NCBI GenBank assembly: GCA_002296885.1
Contig: DBIH01000074.1
Coordinates: forward strand, 1 to 6,282
Source of the DNA: Flavobacterium sp. UBA807
GTDB taxonomy: Bacteria; Bacteroidota; Bacteroidia; Flavobacteriales; Flavobacteriaceae
Length of the DNA stretch: 6,282 bases
Reading direction: 5' to 3'
The notes beneath the pieces are model-generated. The model was not told the origin of the DNA. It did no database searches and saw nothing but the letters and a program-made list of their open reading frames with translations. This document shows positions 1 to 6,100 of this stretch, piece after piece (within the stretch, counting starts at the first letter, position 1; every line of letters begins with the position of its first letter). Made by a program: the position numbers and the translations under genes.

Positions 1-217
1 ATGCGTTTTCATCAATTTCAAGCGCATCGATTTGCTCAGCTTGGCTTCTTTGCGCAAGCATCAAAGATAAAATTCCGGTTCCGGCGCCAATGTCCAAAAC
101 CGAAAACGGGTGATGGTCAATGGGACACCAGGTGCCGAGCAACACACCATCGGTACTGACTTTCATCGCGCAGCGGTCTTGTTGGATGGTGAATTGTTTG
201 AACTTGAAATTAGACAT
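1..217 (-). CDS. trmN6: tRNA1(Val) (adenine-37-N6)-methyltransferase, N-terminal part (cut by window edge)
   Basis: Only the first 72 codons are inside the window; the gene continues past position 1. The translation starts [20 protein letters not shown] and continues with [10 protein letters not shown], the conserved opening of the TrmN6/YfiC family. Residues 40-48 (VLDIGAGTG) are the class I SAM-binding motif I, and an acidic residue follows in LEIDE near residue 67. The family methylates N6 of A37 in tRNA1(Val) in the cytosol, using SAM. The NPPY catalytic motif expected further on is outside the window, so the catalytic site cannot be checked. The start is well bounded: an in-frame TAA lies three codons upstream (229-227), inside the TTAGATT repeat array. 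I see no TAnnTTTG promoter box upstream on this strand, so it may depend on read-through from rpsP-rimM or on a promoter I do not recognise. Confidence 0.87.
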   Translation of the reverse strand, partial: MSNFKFKQFTIQQDRCAMKVSTDGVLLGTWCPIDHHPFSVLDIGAGTGILSLMLAQRSQAEQIDALEIDENA

Positions 218-218
218 C

Positions 219-258
219 TTAGATTTTTAGATTATTAGAATCGCTTCGCTCTTAGATT
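219..258. repeat. Short TTAGATT heptad array (left flank of intergenic repeat)
   Basis: TTAGATT occurs at 219-225, 227-233 and 252-258, with the variant TTAGAAT at 235-241. The first three units are spaced exactly 8 bp apart. Between the third and fourth units is the GC-richer TCGCTTCGCT (241-250). The same heptads appear in inverted orientation on the other side of the central hairpin element. The array begins immediately upstream of the trmN6 start codon and supplies the in-frame stop that bounds that gene. Confidence 0.6.
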
Positions 259-284
259 AATTCATTATTGATTTGAAAAAGATT

Positions 285-381
285 GCCCTAGCCCGGATGG
301 AAGCAAAAATCCTTTTGCTTACGCTGAGCTTGCGAGGCGAGAGCAAAAGATTGACGCGGACAGCCGGATTAGCTTCTTAAA
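285..381. repeat. Flavobacterium-type intergenic hairpin repeat
   Basis: This non-coding element resembles an interspersed repeat I recall from many Flavobacterium genomes, with a left end like CCCGATNGAAG...AATCCTTTT and a right end like AAAGATTG...CGGACAGC.GGATTAGCTTCTTAAA. The match is from memory and was not searched. Seen directly: a perfect 8-bp hairpin, AAGCAAAA (301-308) with TTTTGCTT (313-320) around an ATCC loop; a competing 8-bp pairing of 312-319 (CTTTTGCT) with 342-349 (AGCAAAAG); and an outer CCGG (293-296) that can pair with CCGG at 364-367. The first two pairings share bases and exclude each other. Neither is followed by a T-run on either strand typical of an intrinsic terminator. 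It is much richer in G+C than the flanking arrays. Confidence 0.6.
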
Positions 382-430
382 AATCTAAAAGCCGAAGGCG
401 TTTCTAACAATCTAAGAAGTCTAATAATCT
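382..430. repeat. Inverted heptad array (right flank of intergenic repeat)
   Basis: AATCTAA, the reverse complement of TTAGATT, occurs at 382-388 and 409-415, with the related TTCTAAC at 402-408 and GTCTAAT at 419-425. A small hairpin, GCC-GAA-GGC (391-399), with partial A/T extension into GTTT, sits between the first two. This mirrors the left flank, where TCGCTTCGCT sits between heptads. The array abuts the rimM stop codon at 433-431. Confidence 0.55.
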
Positions 431-955
431 TTAGAGATACATTTCAATTAAACCTTCAGGCAAATCCATGATGACTTTTTTGCTTTCGCGGTCGATTTTT
501 ACGAGGAATTCGTCAATCATTGGAACGAGGATTTGAACTTCGCCGTTTTCGACTTCAAACAAAGGTTGAGCTGTGGTGTCATTAATCGAAACAATTTTGC
601 CGAAAACACCAAGGCGTTTGTCCTCAATTTCAAAACCGATGACTTCGTGGAAGTAGAATTGGTTGCCTTCGAGTTTTGGCAGCATTGAAAGCGGAAGGTA
701 AATTTCACATCCAATCAATGTGTCAGCTTCTGCTTCGGTGTCGACATCTTCAAATTTGACGCGGAGGAAATCGTTTTTGTGGAGATTGGAATTCTCAATA
801 AAAAATGGAATCAGGTCCTTGTTGAATTCAACAAATACTGATTCCATGTTTTCATATAGTTCAGGCTCGTCGGTATCTAAGTAGATTAGGACTTCGCCTT
901 TGAAACTAAATTTTTTTGCAATTTTACCTAAATAGAAACAATCCTTTTTACGCAT
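431..955 (-). CDS. rimM: Ribosome maturation factor RimM
   Basis: The 174-aa protein has the normal RimM length. The N-terminal RimM barrel starts at YLGKIAKKFSFKGEV (residues 8-22), matching the family's G-x-I-x-K...KGE pattern. The C-terminal PRC-barrel half begins around FYFHEVIGFEI (100-110), and the family's closing block is seen as LVPMIDEFLVKID (143-155) and MDLPEGLIEMYL (163-174). RimM binds ribosomal protein S19 and helps assemble the 30S head, including 16S rRNA processing. It lies 15 bp downstream of rpsP on the same strand, the usual order in bacteria, so the two are almost certainly co-transcribed; no promoter box is seen in the gap. In the many genomes with rpsP-rimM-trmD-rplS, trmD follows; here a repeat and trmN6 follow. 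The start at 955 is the only ATG before the conserved domain; upstream GGC/AAGG is at most a weak ribosome binding site. Confidence 0.95.
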   Translation of the reverse strand: MRKKDCFYLGKIAKKFSFKGEVLIYLDTDEPELYENMESVFVEFNKDLIPFFIENSNLHKNDFLRVKFEDVDTEAEADTLIGCEIYLPLSMLPKLEGNQFYFHEVIGFEIEDKRLGVFGKIVSINDTTAQPLFEVENGEVQILVPMIDEFLVKIDRESKKVIMDLPEGLIEMYL

Positions 956-970
956 AATTGCCTTGAAGTA

Positions 971-1636
971 TTAAGCTTCAGTTTCCTCATTTGCTTCTTC
1001 AGCAGCAGGTGCCTCATCAGCAGCTGGAGCTTCTTCTGCAGCAACTTCAGCAGTTGGCTCTTCAGCTACAGGAGCTTCTTCAGCAACAACTTCAGTAGCA
1101 GTTTCCTCAACAGCAGGAGCTTCAACTTCAGCAGCAGCTTCAGGAGCTTCAACTTCAGCAACTTCTTCAGCTACCTCTTCTTTTGCAGCTTCAACAGCGG
1201 CAGCAGCACGTTTTTCACTTGCAGCTTTTTCTGCTTTCAACGATTTCGCTTTAGCATCAGCTTTAGCTTTTGATAAACCTTCAGTTTTAGCAGTTACTTT
1301 GTTTGCTTTTTCTTCCAACCATTTTGCTAATTTAGCATCAGCCTGCTCTTGCGTTAAAGCTCCTTTACGAACTCCGCCATCAAGGTGGTGTTTCATCAAG
1401 GCACCTTTGTAAGAAAGGATAGCTCTTGCAGTATCAGTTGGTTGTGCACCATTGTGTAACCATGTAACCGCCTGGTCAAGGTTTAAATCAATAGTTGCAG
1501 GGTTTGTGTTTGGATTGTAAACTCCTAGTTTTTCAAGGTATCTACCATCTCTTTTTGATCTAGCGTCTGCGGCTACGATCCAGTAAAAAGGTTTCCCTTT
1601 TTTTCCGTGTCTTTGTAATCTAATTTTTACTGACAT
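971..1636 (-). CDS. rpsP: 30S ribosomal protein S16 with a long charged C-terminal extension
   Basis: Residues 1 to about 85 are a clear S16 core: MSVKIRLQRHGKKGKPFYWI, then ADARSKRDGRYLEKLGVYNP (23-42), then DTARAILSYKGAL (68-80). S16 binds 16S rRNA early in 30S assembly. The protein is 221 aa, while S16 is usually about 80-90 aa. The extra 135 residues fall into two parts: a Lys/Ala-rich helical stretch (about 105-147) and a strongly acidic Ala/Glu/Val/Pro tail (148-221) with 26 Glu, 1 Asp and a single Lys. Short motifs such as AEEAP and VEAP recur in the tail, and the DNA there is a run of near-repeats of TTCAGCAGC-like sequence. Extended S16 proteins are known from memory in Flavobacteriia, so this is probably a lineage trait. 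The gene heads the minus-strand unit, with a promoter box and a small leader hairpin just upstream. Confidence 0.96.
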   Translation of the reverse strand: MSVKIRLQRHGKKGKPFYWIVAADARSKRDGRYLEKLGVYNPNTNPATIDLNLDQAVTWLHNGAQPTDTARAILSYKGALMKHHLDGGVRKGALTQEQADAKLAKWLEEKANKVTAKTEGLSKAKADAKAKSLKAEKAASEKRAAAAVEAAKEEVAEEVAEVEAPEAAAEVEAPAVEETATEVVAEEAPVAEEPTAEVAAEEAPAADEAPAAEEANEETEA

Positions 1637-1655
1637 AATCTTGTGATTAAATTTT

Positions 1656-1670
1656 GAGGTACTCGACCTC
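1656..1670 (-). other. Small hairpin in the rpsP leader
   Basis: GAGGT (1656-1660) and ACCTC (1666-1670) form a perfect 5-bp stem around a 5-nt loop. In the rpsP mRNA it lies about 20 nt before the start codon, between the predicted transcription start and the ATG. It has no T-run, so it is not a terminator. Possible roles are mRNA stability or translational control of the S16 operon; neither is shown. A stem of 5 bp could also be chance. Confidence 0.35.
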
Positions 1671-1685
1671 GGTTAATTAAGGGCG

Positions 1686-1693
1686 CAAAGATA
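1686..1693 (-). promoter_or_regulatory. Bacteroidota -7 promoter box for rpsP-rimM
   Basis: On the minus strand the box reads TATCTTTG, a full match to the Bacteroidota sigma-A -7 consensus TAnnTTTG. The nearest upstream TTG (complement of CAA at 1709-1711) is 15 bp away, shorter than the usual 17-20 or so. Transcription would start near 1679, giving a leader of about 43 nt that contains the 1656-1670 hairpin. Confidence 0.65.
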
Positions 1694-1808
1694 GTTTTTT
1701 TTCACAAACAAACTAAGATTGTTTTATTTTTTTAAATATTAAGTTCTTGTTGCAGACAATTTTAACATCTTTTTTTTAAAAATAATTAGCTGTTTTGCAT
1801 TAAAAAGT

Positions 1809-1816
1809 TATTTTTG
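1809..1816 (+). promoter_or_regulatory. Bacteroidota -7 promoter box for the lipoprotein gene
   Basis: TATTTTTG matches TAnnTTTG and sits 19 bp before the ATG at 1836, implying a leader of only about a dozen bases. A TTG at 1795-1797 is only 11 bp upstream, so there is no well-spaced -33 element. In DNA this rich in T, a chance match is possible. The rest of the divergent intergenic region (1694-1808) is A/T tracts in which I see nothing further. Confidence 0.45.
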
Positions 1817-1835
1817 TGAACAAATAAGATGAAAA

Positions 1836-2552
1836 ATGAAAAGATTTTTGCCCCTATTTATAATTGCATTAGCGCTTTCTTCATGCCAGGAAGATGTCAG
1901 ATTTAACAACCCCGGATTTCAGGGTCAGAAAGACGATGTGTTCTGGAGAGCTAATGATGCGAGGGCCTATGTTTCTGCATCAGGGAAACTCAAAATAGAA
2001 GCGCTTACTGAGTACGAAATACTGACGCTAAATACCAGCAGCAAGAATGTTGGAACCTATATTTTAGGAACTACTAACACCAATAACTCAGCTACTTATT
2101 CTTCAAATTTTAATGATGTTGAATTGGAATACGCTACAATTGCAGTTCCGGGACCAGTCTCGGCCGTATCTTTGGTTAACGGAGGCACAGGCTACAGCAG
2201 CGGGACTTCGGTTGCAACAACCGGAGGTTCAGGAAGTGGTTTAACCGTAAATATTGTTGCCAATGCCTCGGGAGTTGTTACCAGCGCTACGGTTTCTTCT
2301 AACGGGAATGCTTATATGGCAGGTGATTTAGTTACCGTTGCAGGAGGAAATGTTAATTGTAAACTTCGTGTAACGAATGTGCAAAACAGCAATGGACAGA
2401 TACAAATCACAGAATATGATGCTACGAACGCTACCGTTTCTGGGAAGTTTAAATTTAATGCTGCAAATTCAAATGGCAGCCCATTTGGGGGTCCGATACT
2501 GAATTTTCAATATGGAGAATTCTATAAAATTCCAATTTATCCAAATCCTTAA
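1836..2552 (+). CDS. DUF6252-like surface lipoprotein with an inserted Gly/Ser repeat module
   Basis: The 238-aa protein begins with a lipoprotein signal peptide, MKRFLPLFIIALALSSC: a KR n-region, a hydrophobic core, and lipobox L14-S15-S16-C17. The mature end reads CQED, acidic just after the cysteine, as in the export signal that sends Flavobacteriia lipoproteins to the cell surface (inference). Residues 22-36 (RFNNPGFQGQKDDVF) and the C-terminal half (ITEYDATNATVSGKFKF at 191-207, then GGPILNFQYGEFYKIPI at 218-234) resemble DUF6252 proteins of Flavobacterium, a family of unknown function recalled from memory. Residues about 104-182 look like an insert with two related halves built on GxxYxxGxxV...GG (117-131 and 157-171). 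The ATG at 1836 is chosen because it gives the signal peptide. It has its own promoter box and a terminator. No function can be assigned. Confidence 0.85.
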   Translation: MKRFLPLFIIALALSSCQEDVRFNNPGFQGQKDDVFWRANDARAYVSASGKLKIEALTEYEILTLNTSSKNVGTYILGTTNTNNSATYSSNFNDVELEYATIAVPGPVSAVSLVNGGTGYSSGTSVATTGGSGSGLTVNIVANASGVVTSATVSSNGNAYMAGDLVTVAGGNVNCKLRVTNVQNSNGQIQITEYDATNATVSGKFKFNAANSNGSPFGGPILNFQYGEFYKIPIYPNP

Positions 2553-2572
2553 TTTCTGAAATTAAAATATTT

Positions 2573-2600
2573 AAAAACCATCCTTGGGATGGTTTTTTTT
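2573..2600 (+). terminator. Intrinsic terminator after the lipoprotein gene
   Basis: An 11-bp perfect stem, AAAAACCATCC (2573-2583) with GGATGGTTTTT (2587-2597), surrounds a TTG loop and runs into an 8-T tract (2593-2600). It starts 21 bp after the stop codon. It separates the lipoprotein transcript from the RRM gene. Confidence 0.9.
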
Positions 2601-2628
2601 ATTTTCTTAATAAAGTCCCAATTAATAG

Positions 2629-2657
2629 TTGTTTGCATTTTATTTAACCTACCTTTG
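2629..2657 (+). promoter_or_regulatory. Bacteroidota -33/-7 promoter for the RRM gene
   Basis: TTG (2629-2631), an 18-bp spacer, and TACCTTTG (2650-2657) fit the Bacteroidota consensus TTG / TAnnTTTG with good spacing. This is the best promoter in the window. Transcription would begin near 2664, leaving a leader of about 17 nt. A two-codon ATG-ATA-TGA frame (2676-2684) overlaps the true start at 2681. Confidence 0.75.
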
Positions 2658-2680
2658 TTTTCGAATTTTAAATAAATGAT

Positions 2681-3010
2681 ATGAACATTTTTGTTGGAAG
2701 CCTTCCGTTCAGTATTGACGAAGCAGATTTAAGAGCGTCTTTTGAGGCTTATGGAACAGTTGATTCTGTTAAAATTATAACTGATAAATTTTCGGGAAGA
2801 AGTAAAGGCTTTGGTTTTGTTGAAATGTCTAATGACGATGAAGCTCAAAAAGCTATCGAAGAATTAAACGGAGCCACAGTTGAAGGGCGTACGATTGTAG
2901 TAAACAAATCGGTGCCAAAACCAGAAGGTGAAAGAAGGTCTTTTAATAACAATCGTTCAGGCGGAGGTTACGGAGGAAATCGCGGTGGCGGTGATAGAGG
3001 AAGATACTAA
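2681..3010 (+). CDS. Small glycine-rich RRM RNA-binding protein
   Basis: The 109-aa protein is a single RNA recognition motif followed by a short Gly/Arg tail. The RNP2 strand is IFVGSL (residues 3-8) and the RNP1 strand is KGFGFVEM (42-49), with the aromatic residues F4, F44 and F46 that stack on RNA bases in the family. The fold continues through AIEELNGATVEGRTIVVNKS (58-77). The tail (from about 82) is rich in Gly, Arg and Asn and ends GGGDRGRY. This layout is that of bacterial RRM proteins such as cyanobacterial Rbp, which bind single-stranded RNA in the cytosol and in some species respond to cold; the target and any cold response here are unknown. It has its own -33/-7 promoter and a terminator, so it is probably transcribed alone. 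Confidence in the family is high, in the role low. Confidence 0.95.
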   Translation: MNIFVGSLPFSIDEADLRASFEAYGTVDSVKIITDKFSGRSKGFGFVEMSNDDEAQKAIEELNGATVEGRTIVVNKSVPKPEGERRSFNNNRSGGGYGGNRGGGDRGRY

Positions 3011-3031
3011 TCTACATCTAAGAATAAATGC

Positions 3032-3061
3032 AAAAGCCGCCTCAACTGAGGGGGCTTTTTT
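3032..3061 (+). terminator. Intrinsic terminator after the RRM gene
   Basis: AAAAGCCGCCTC (3032-3043) pairs with GAGGGGGCTTTT (3048-3059) around an AACT loop, with a single G-G mismatch (3039/3052). The right arm continues into six Ts (3056-3061), with more T-rich sequence after. It starts 21 bp after the RRM stop codon and insulates dnaE from the RRM transcript. Confidence 0.9.
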
Positions 3062-3105
3062 ATTTTTTGTTGATAACTAAAATTTATTTTTCGCCAGCTA
3101 AAATG

Positions 3106-3113
3106 TATTTTTG
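3106..3113 (+). promoter_or_regulatory. Candidate -7 promoter box for dnaE
   Basis: TATTTTTG matches TAnnTTTG and lies 32 bp before the dnaE ATG, giving a leader of about 26 nt. No TTG occurs at the usual -33 distance. The upstream terminator makes a separate dnaE promoter necessary, which supports the call, but the T-rich context makes chance matches easy. Confidence 0.5.
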
Positions 3114-3145
3114 AAACATTACTTTTTTAAAATCCAACTCACAAA

Positions 3146-6100
3146 ATGTACTTGATTTTTGATACAGAAACCACCGGTTTGCCAAGAAACTGGGTAGCAC
3201 CAATTACCGATACCGATAATTGGCCAAGATGTATACAAATTGCTTGGCAGCTACATGATGAGTTGGGAAATCTTATCGAACATCAGGATTTTTTGGTTAA
3301 GCCAGAAGGTTTCAATATTCCGTTTGATGCTGAAAGGATTCATGGAATATCAACAGAGTTAGCAGAACAACAAGGAATCGATTTAAAAGAAGTTCTTGAA
3401 AAATTCAACACGGCTTTATCAAAAGCCAAATTTATTGTTGGGCAAAACGTTGGCTTTGATGTCAATATCATGGGCTGTGAATTTCACCGTATGGGAATTA
3501 AAACTCAAATGAATTCGATGCCCGTTTTAGACACCTGTACAGAAGTAACAGCAAATCTTCTGAAATTACCCGGAGGACGTGGTGGAAAATTTAAATTGCC
3601 GACATTAACCGAATTACATCAATACCTTTTTGGAGAACCTTTCGCAGAAGCGCATAATGCAACGGCTGACGTTGAAGCAACCACGCGTTGTTTTCTTCAG
3701 TTGGTTAAAGAAGGTATTTTTACCAAAGAAGAACTTGACGTTCCGGCAGATTATTTTGACAGATTCAGTAAAAATAATCCACAGGAAATCCAACTGATAG
3801 GATTAAAACATATCAATCTGAAACAGGCATCTGAAGAAATCAGAAAACAATTTCAGAAAAAAGAAGAAGTTGCCACGCCAACCGAACAAAAAGAAATTCA
3901 GCACAATTTAGCTGATGTAGATTTTGTCCATCTTCACAATCACACACAGTTTTCTGTATTGCAGTCCACAATCAGTGTTGCCGATTTGGTAAAAGCGGCT
4001 GTTGCCAACAAAATGCCGGCAGTTGCGATGACCGATCATGCCAATCTGATGGGAGCTTTTCAGTTTGTGCGTGATATTTTATACCATAACAAATCGGCTG
4101 AAACCAAAAACAAAGCAACCGAAGAAGCTGGTGAAAATCCAACAGAAAAAATTATAAAACCAATTGTCGGATGTGAGTTTTACGTCTGTGATGATTTGAC
4201 AGACAGGACGCGTAAGGATAATGGTTACCAAATTGTTTTCCTCGCCAAAAATAAAAAAGGTTATCACAATCTGGCAAAATTATCGTCCATTGCTTACACA
4301 GAAGGATTTTATTATGTACCAAGGATTGACAGAAAAACGATAGAAAAATACAAAGAAGATATCATTGTTTTGTCCGGAAACCTCTATGGAGAAATTCCAA
4401 GCAAGATTTTAAATATTGGTGAAAACCAAGCAGAAGAAGCACTGGTTTGGTGGAAAGAGCAATTTGCAGATGATTTCTATCTCGAATTGATGCGCCACAA
4501 TCAGGAAGATGAAAACAGGGTTAACGAATCCCTGATAGCCCTTGCTAAAAAGCACAATGTAAAAACCGTCGCGACTAACAACGTTTTCTACATCAATAAA
4601 GAAGATGCGAATGCACATGATATTTTACTGTGTGTCCGCGATGCCGAAAAACAATCAACACCAATTGGTCGTGGACGTGGTTATCGTTACGGATTGAATA
4701 ATCAGGAATATTATTTCAAGTCGGGCGAGGAAATGAAGAAACTTTTCCATGATTTGCCTGAAGCAATTACTAACACCGAAGAGATTGTCAATAAGATAGA
4801 AATCTACGATCTGGCGCGTGAAGTATTGCTTCCAAAATTTGAGATTCCAAATGAATTCTTAGTCGAGGAAGACAAAGTTGATGGTGGAAAGCGTGGTGAA
4901 AATAAATACCTCAATCACTTAACCTATAAAGGTGCTGAAAGGCGTTATGCCGAAATTACTCCTGAAATCAGAGAACGAATCGATTTTGAGTTAATGACCA
5001 TAGAAAACTCAGGTTATCCAGGTTATTTTTTGATTGTCCAGGATTTTATTGCCGAAGCCCGAAAAATGGGAGTTTCTGTTGGTCCCGGGCGTGGTTCCGC
5101 AGCAGGTTCTGTGGTGGCCTACTGTCTCGGAATTACCAACATCGATCCATTGATGTACAACCTGCTTTTTGAGCGCTTCCTAAATCCGGACAGGGTTTCG
5201 CTTCCCGATATTGATATCGATTTTGATGACGAAGGCCGAAGCAAAGTAATGGATTATGTAATCCGGAAATACGGCTCGAAACAAGTGGCTCAAATCATTA
5301 CTTACGGTACCATGGCAACCAAATCAAGTATCCGAGACACGGCAAGGGTAATGGATTTACCACTTTTTGAAGCGGATAAAGTGGCCAAACTGATACCGGG
5401 AATGATGCCTTCAAAATGGAATCTGGCGCGACTTTTATCAGAAGATGAAGCCTTAATTAAAAAGACGTTACGTCCCGAGGAATTTGACCGTGTGATGGAA
5501 TTGATTGCGCTTTCAAAAGAAGGAGGTTTGTGTTCGGACACTATAAATCAGGCAAAATTTTTAGAAGGAAATCTCAGGAATACAGGAATTCACGCTTGTG
5601 GTGTGATTATCACGCCTGATGATATTACCAATTTCGTTCCGGTAGCAACAGCTAAGGATTCGGATTTGTTTGTGACCCAATTTGACAACTCTGTTGTAGA
5701 AAGTGCCGGATTATTAAAGATGGACTTCCTTGGATTGAAAACCCTTACGTTGATAAAAGATACCGTAAAACTTGTAAAATACCGAACCGGGAAAGAGCTC
5801 AATCCTGATGAATTCCCGATTGATGACGTAAAGACTTATGAGCTTTTCCAGCGCGGAGAAACAGTTGGGATTTTCCAATATGAAAGCGCCGGTATGCAGA
5901 AATACATGAAGGAATTGAAGCCTACTGTTTTTGGCGATTTGATTGCGATGAACGCCTTGTATCGTCCGGGACCGATTGCTTACATTCCGAGTTTTATCAA
6001 ACGGAAAAATGGCGAAGAACCAATTGAATATGACTTAGATGCCTGTGAAGAATTATTGAGTGACACCTACGGAATAACTGTTTATCAGGAACAGGTAATG

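Noticed and set aside
218..430. The rimM-trmN6 gap as a terminator or as a CRISPR-like array
   Set aside because: The hairpins lack a following T-run on the minus strand, and the short heptads are too short and irregular, with no spacer-length units, for a CRISPR.
517..714. Second minus-strand open frame inside rimM
   Set aside because: It is out of frame with a complete, well-conserved RimM and has no recognisable features.
1829..1906. A 25-codon frame starting ATG AAA AAT GAA just upstream of the lipoprotein start and overlapping it
   Set aside because: It has no recognisable product, and the frame starting at 1836 gives a clean lipoprotein signal peptide. Overlap with the start could affect translation, but nothing supports it as a gene.
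2676..2684. Two-codon ATG-ATA-TGA frame overlapping the RRM start codon
   Set aside because: Such start-stop frames are common by chance in AT-rich leaders; there is no further sign of regulation.
3146..3700. The exonuclease region as a separate dnaQ gene next to dnaE
   Set aside because: The frame runs without a stop from the exonuclease through the PHP and polymerase domains, so it is one fused protein, as is usual in this lineage as I recall.
4079..4618. Antisense open frames on the minus strand at 4079-4267 and 4409-4618
   Set aside because: Both lie inside dnaE, whose protein sequence is conserved and unbroken there; the antisense translations are Phe/Ile-rich and resemble no family.
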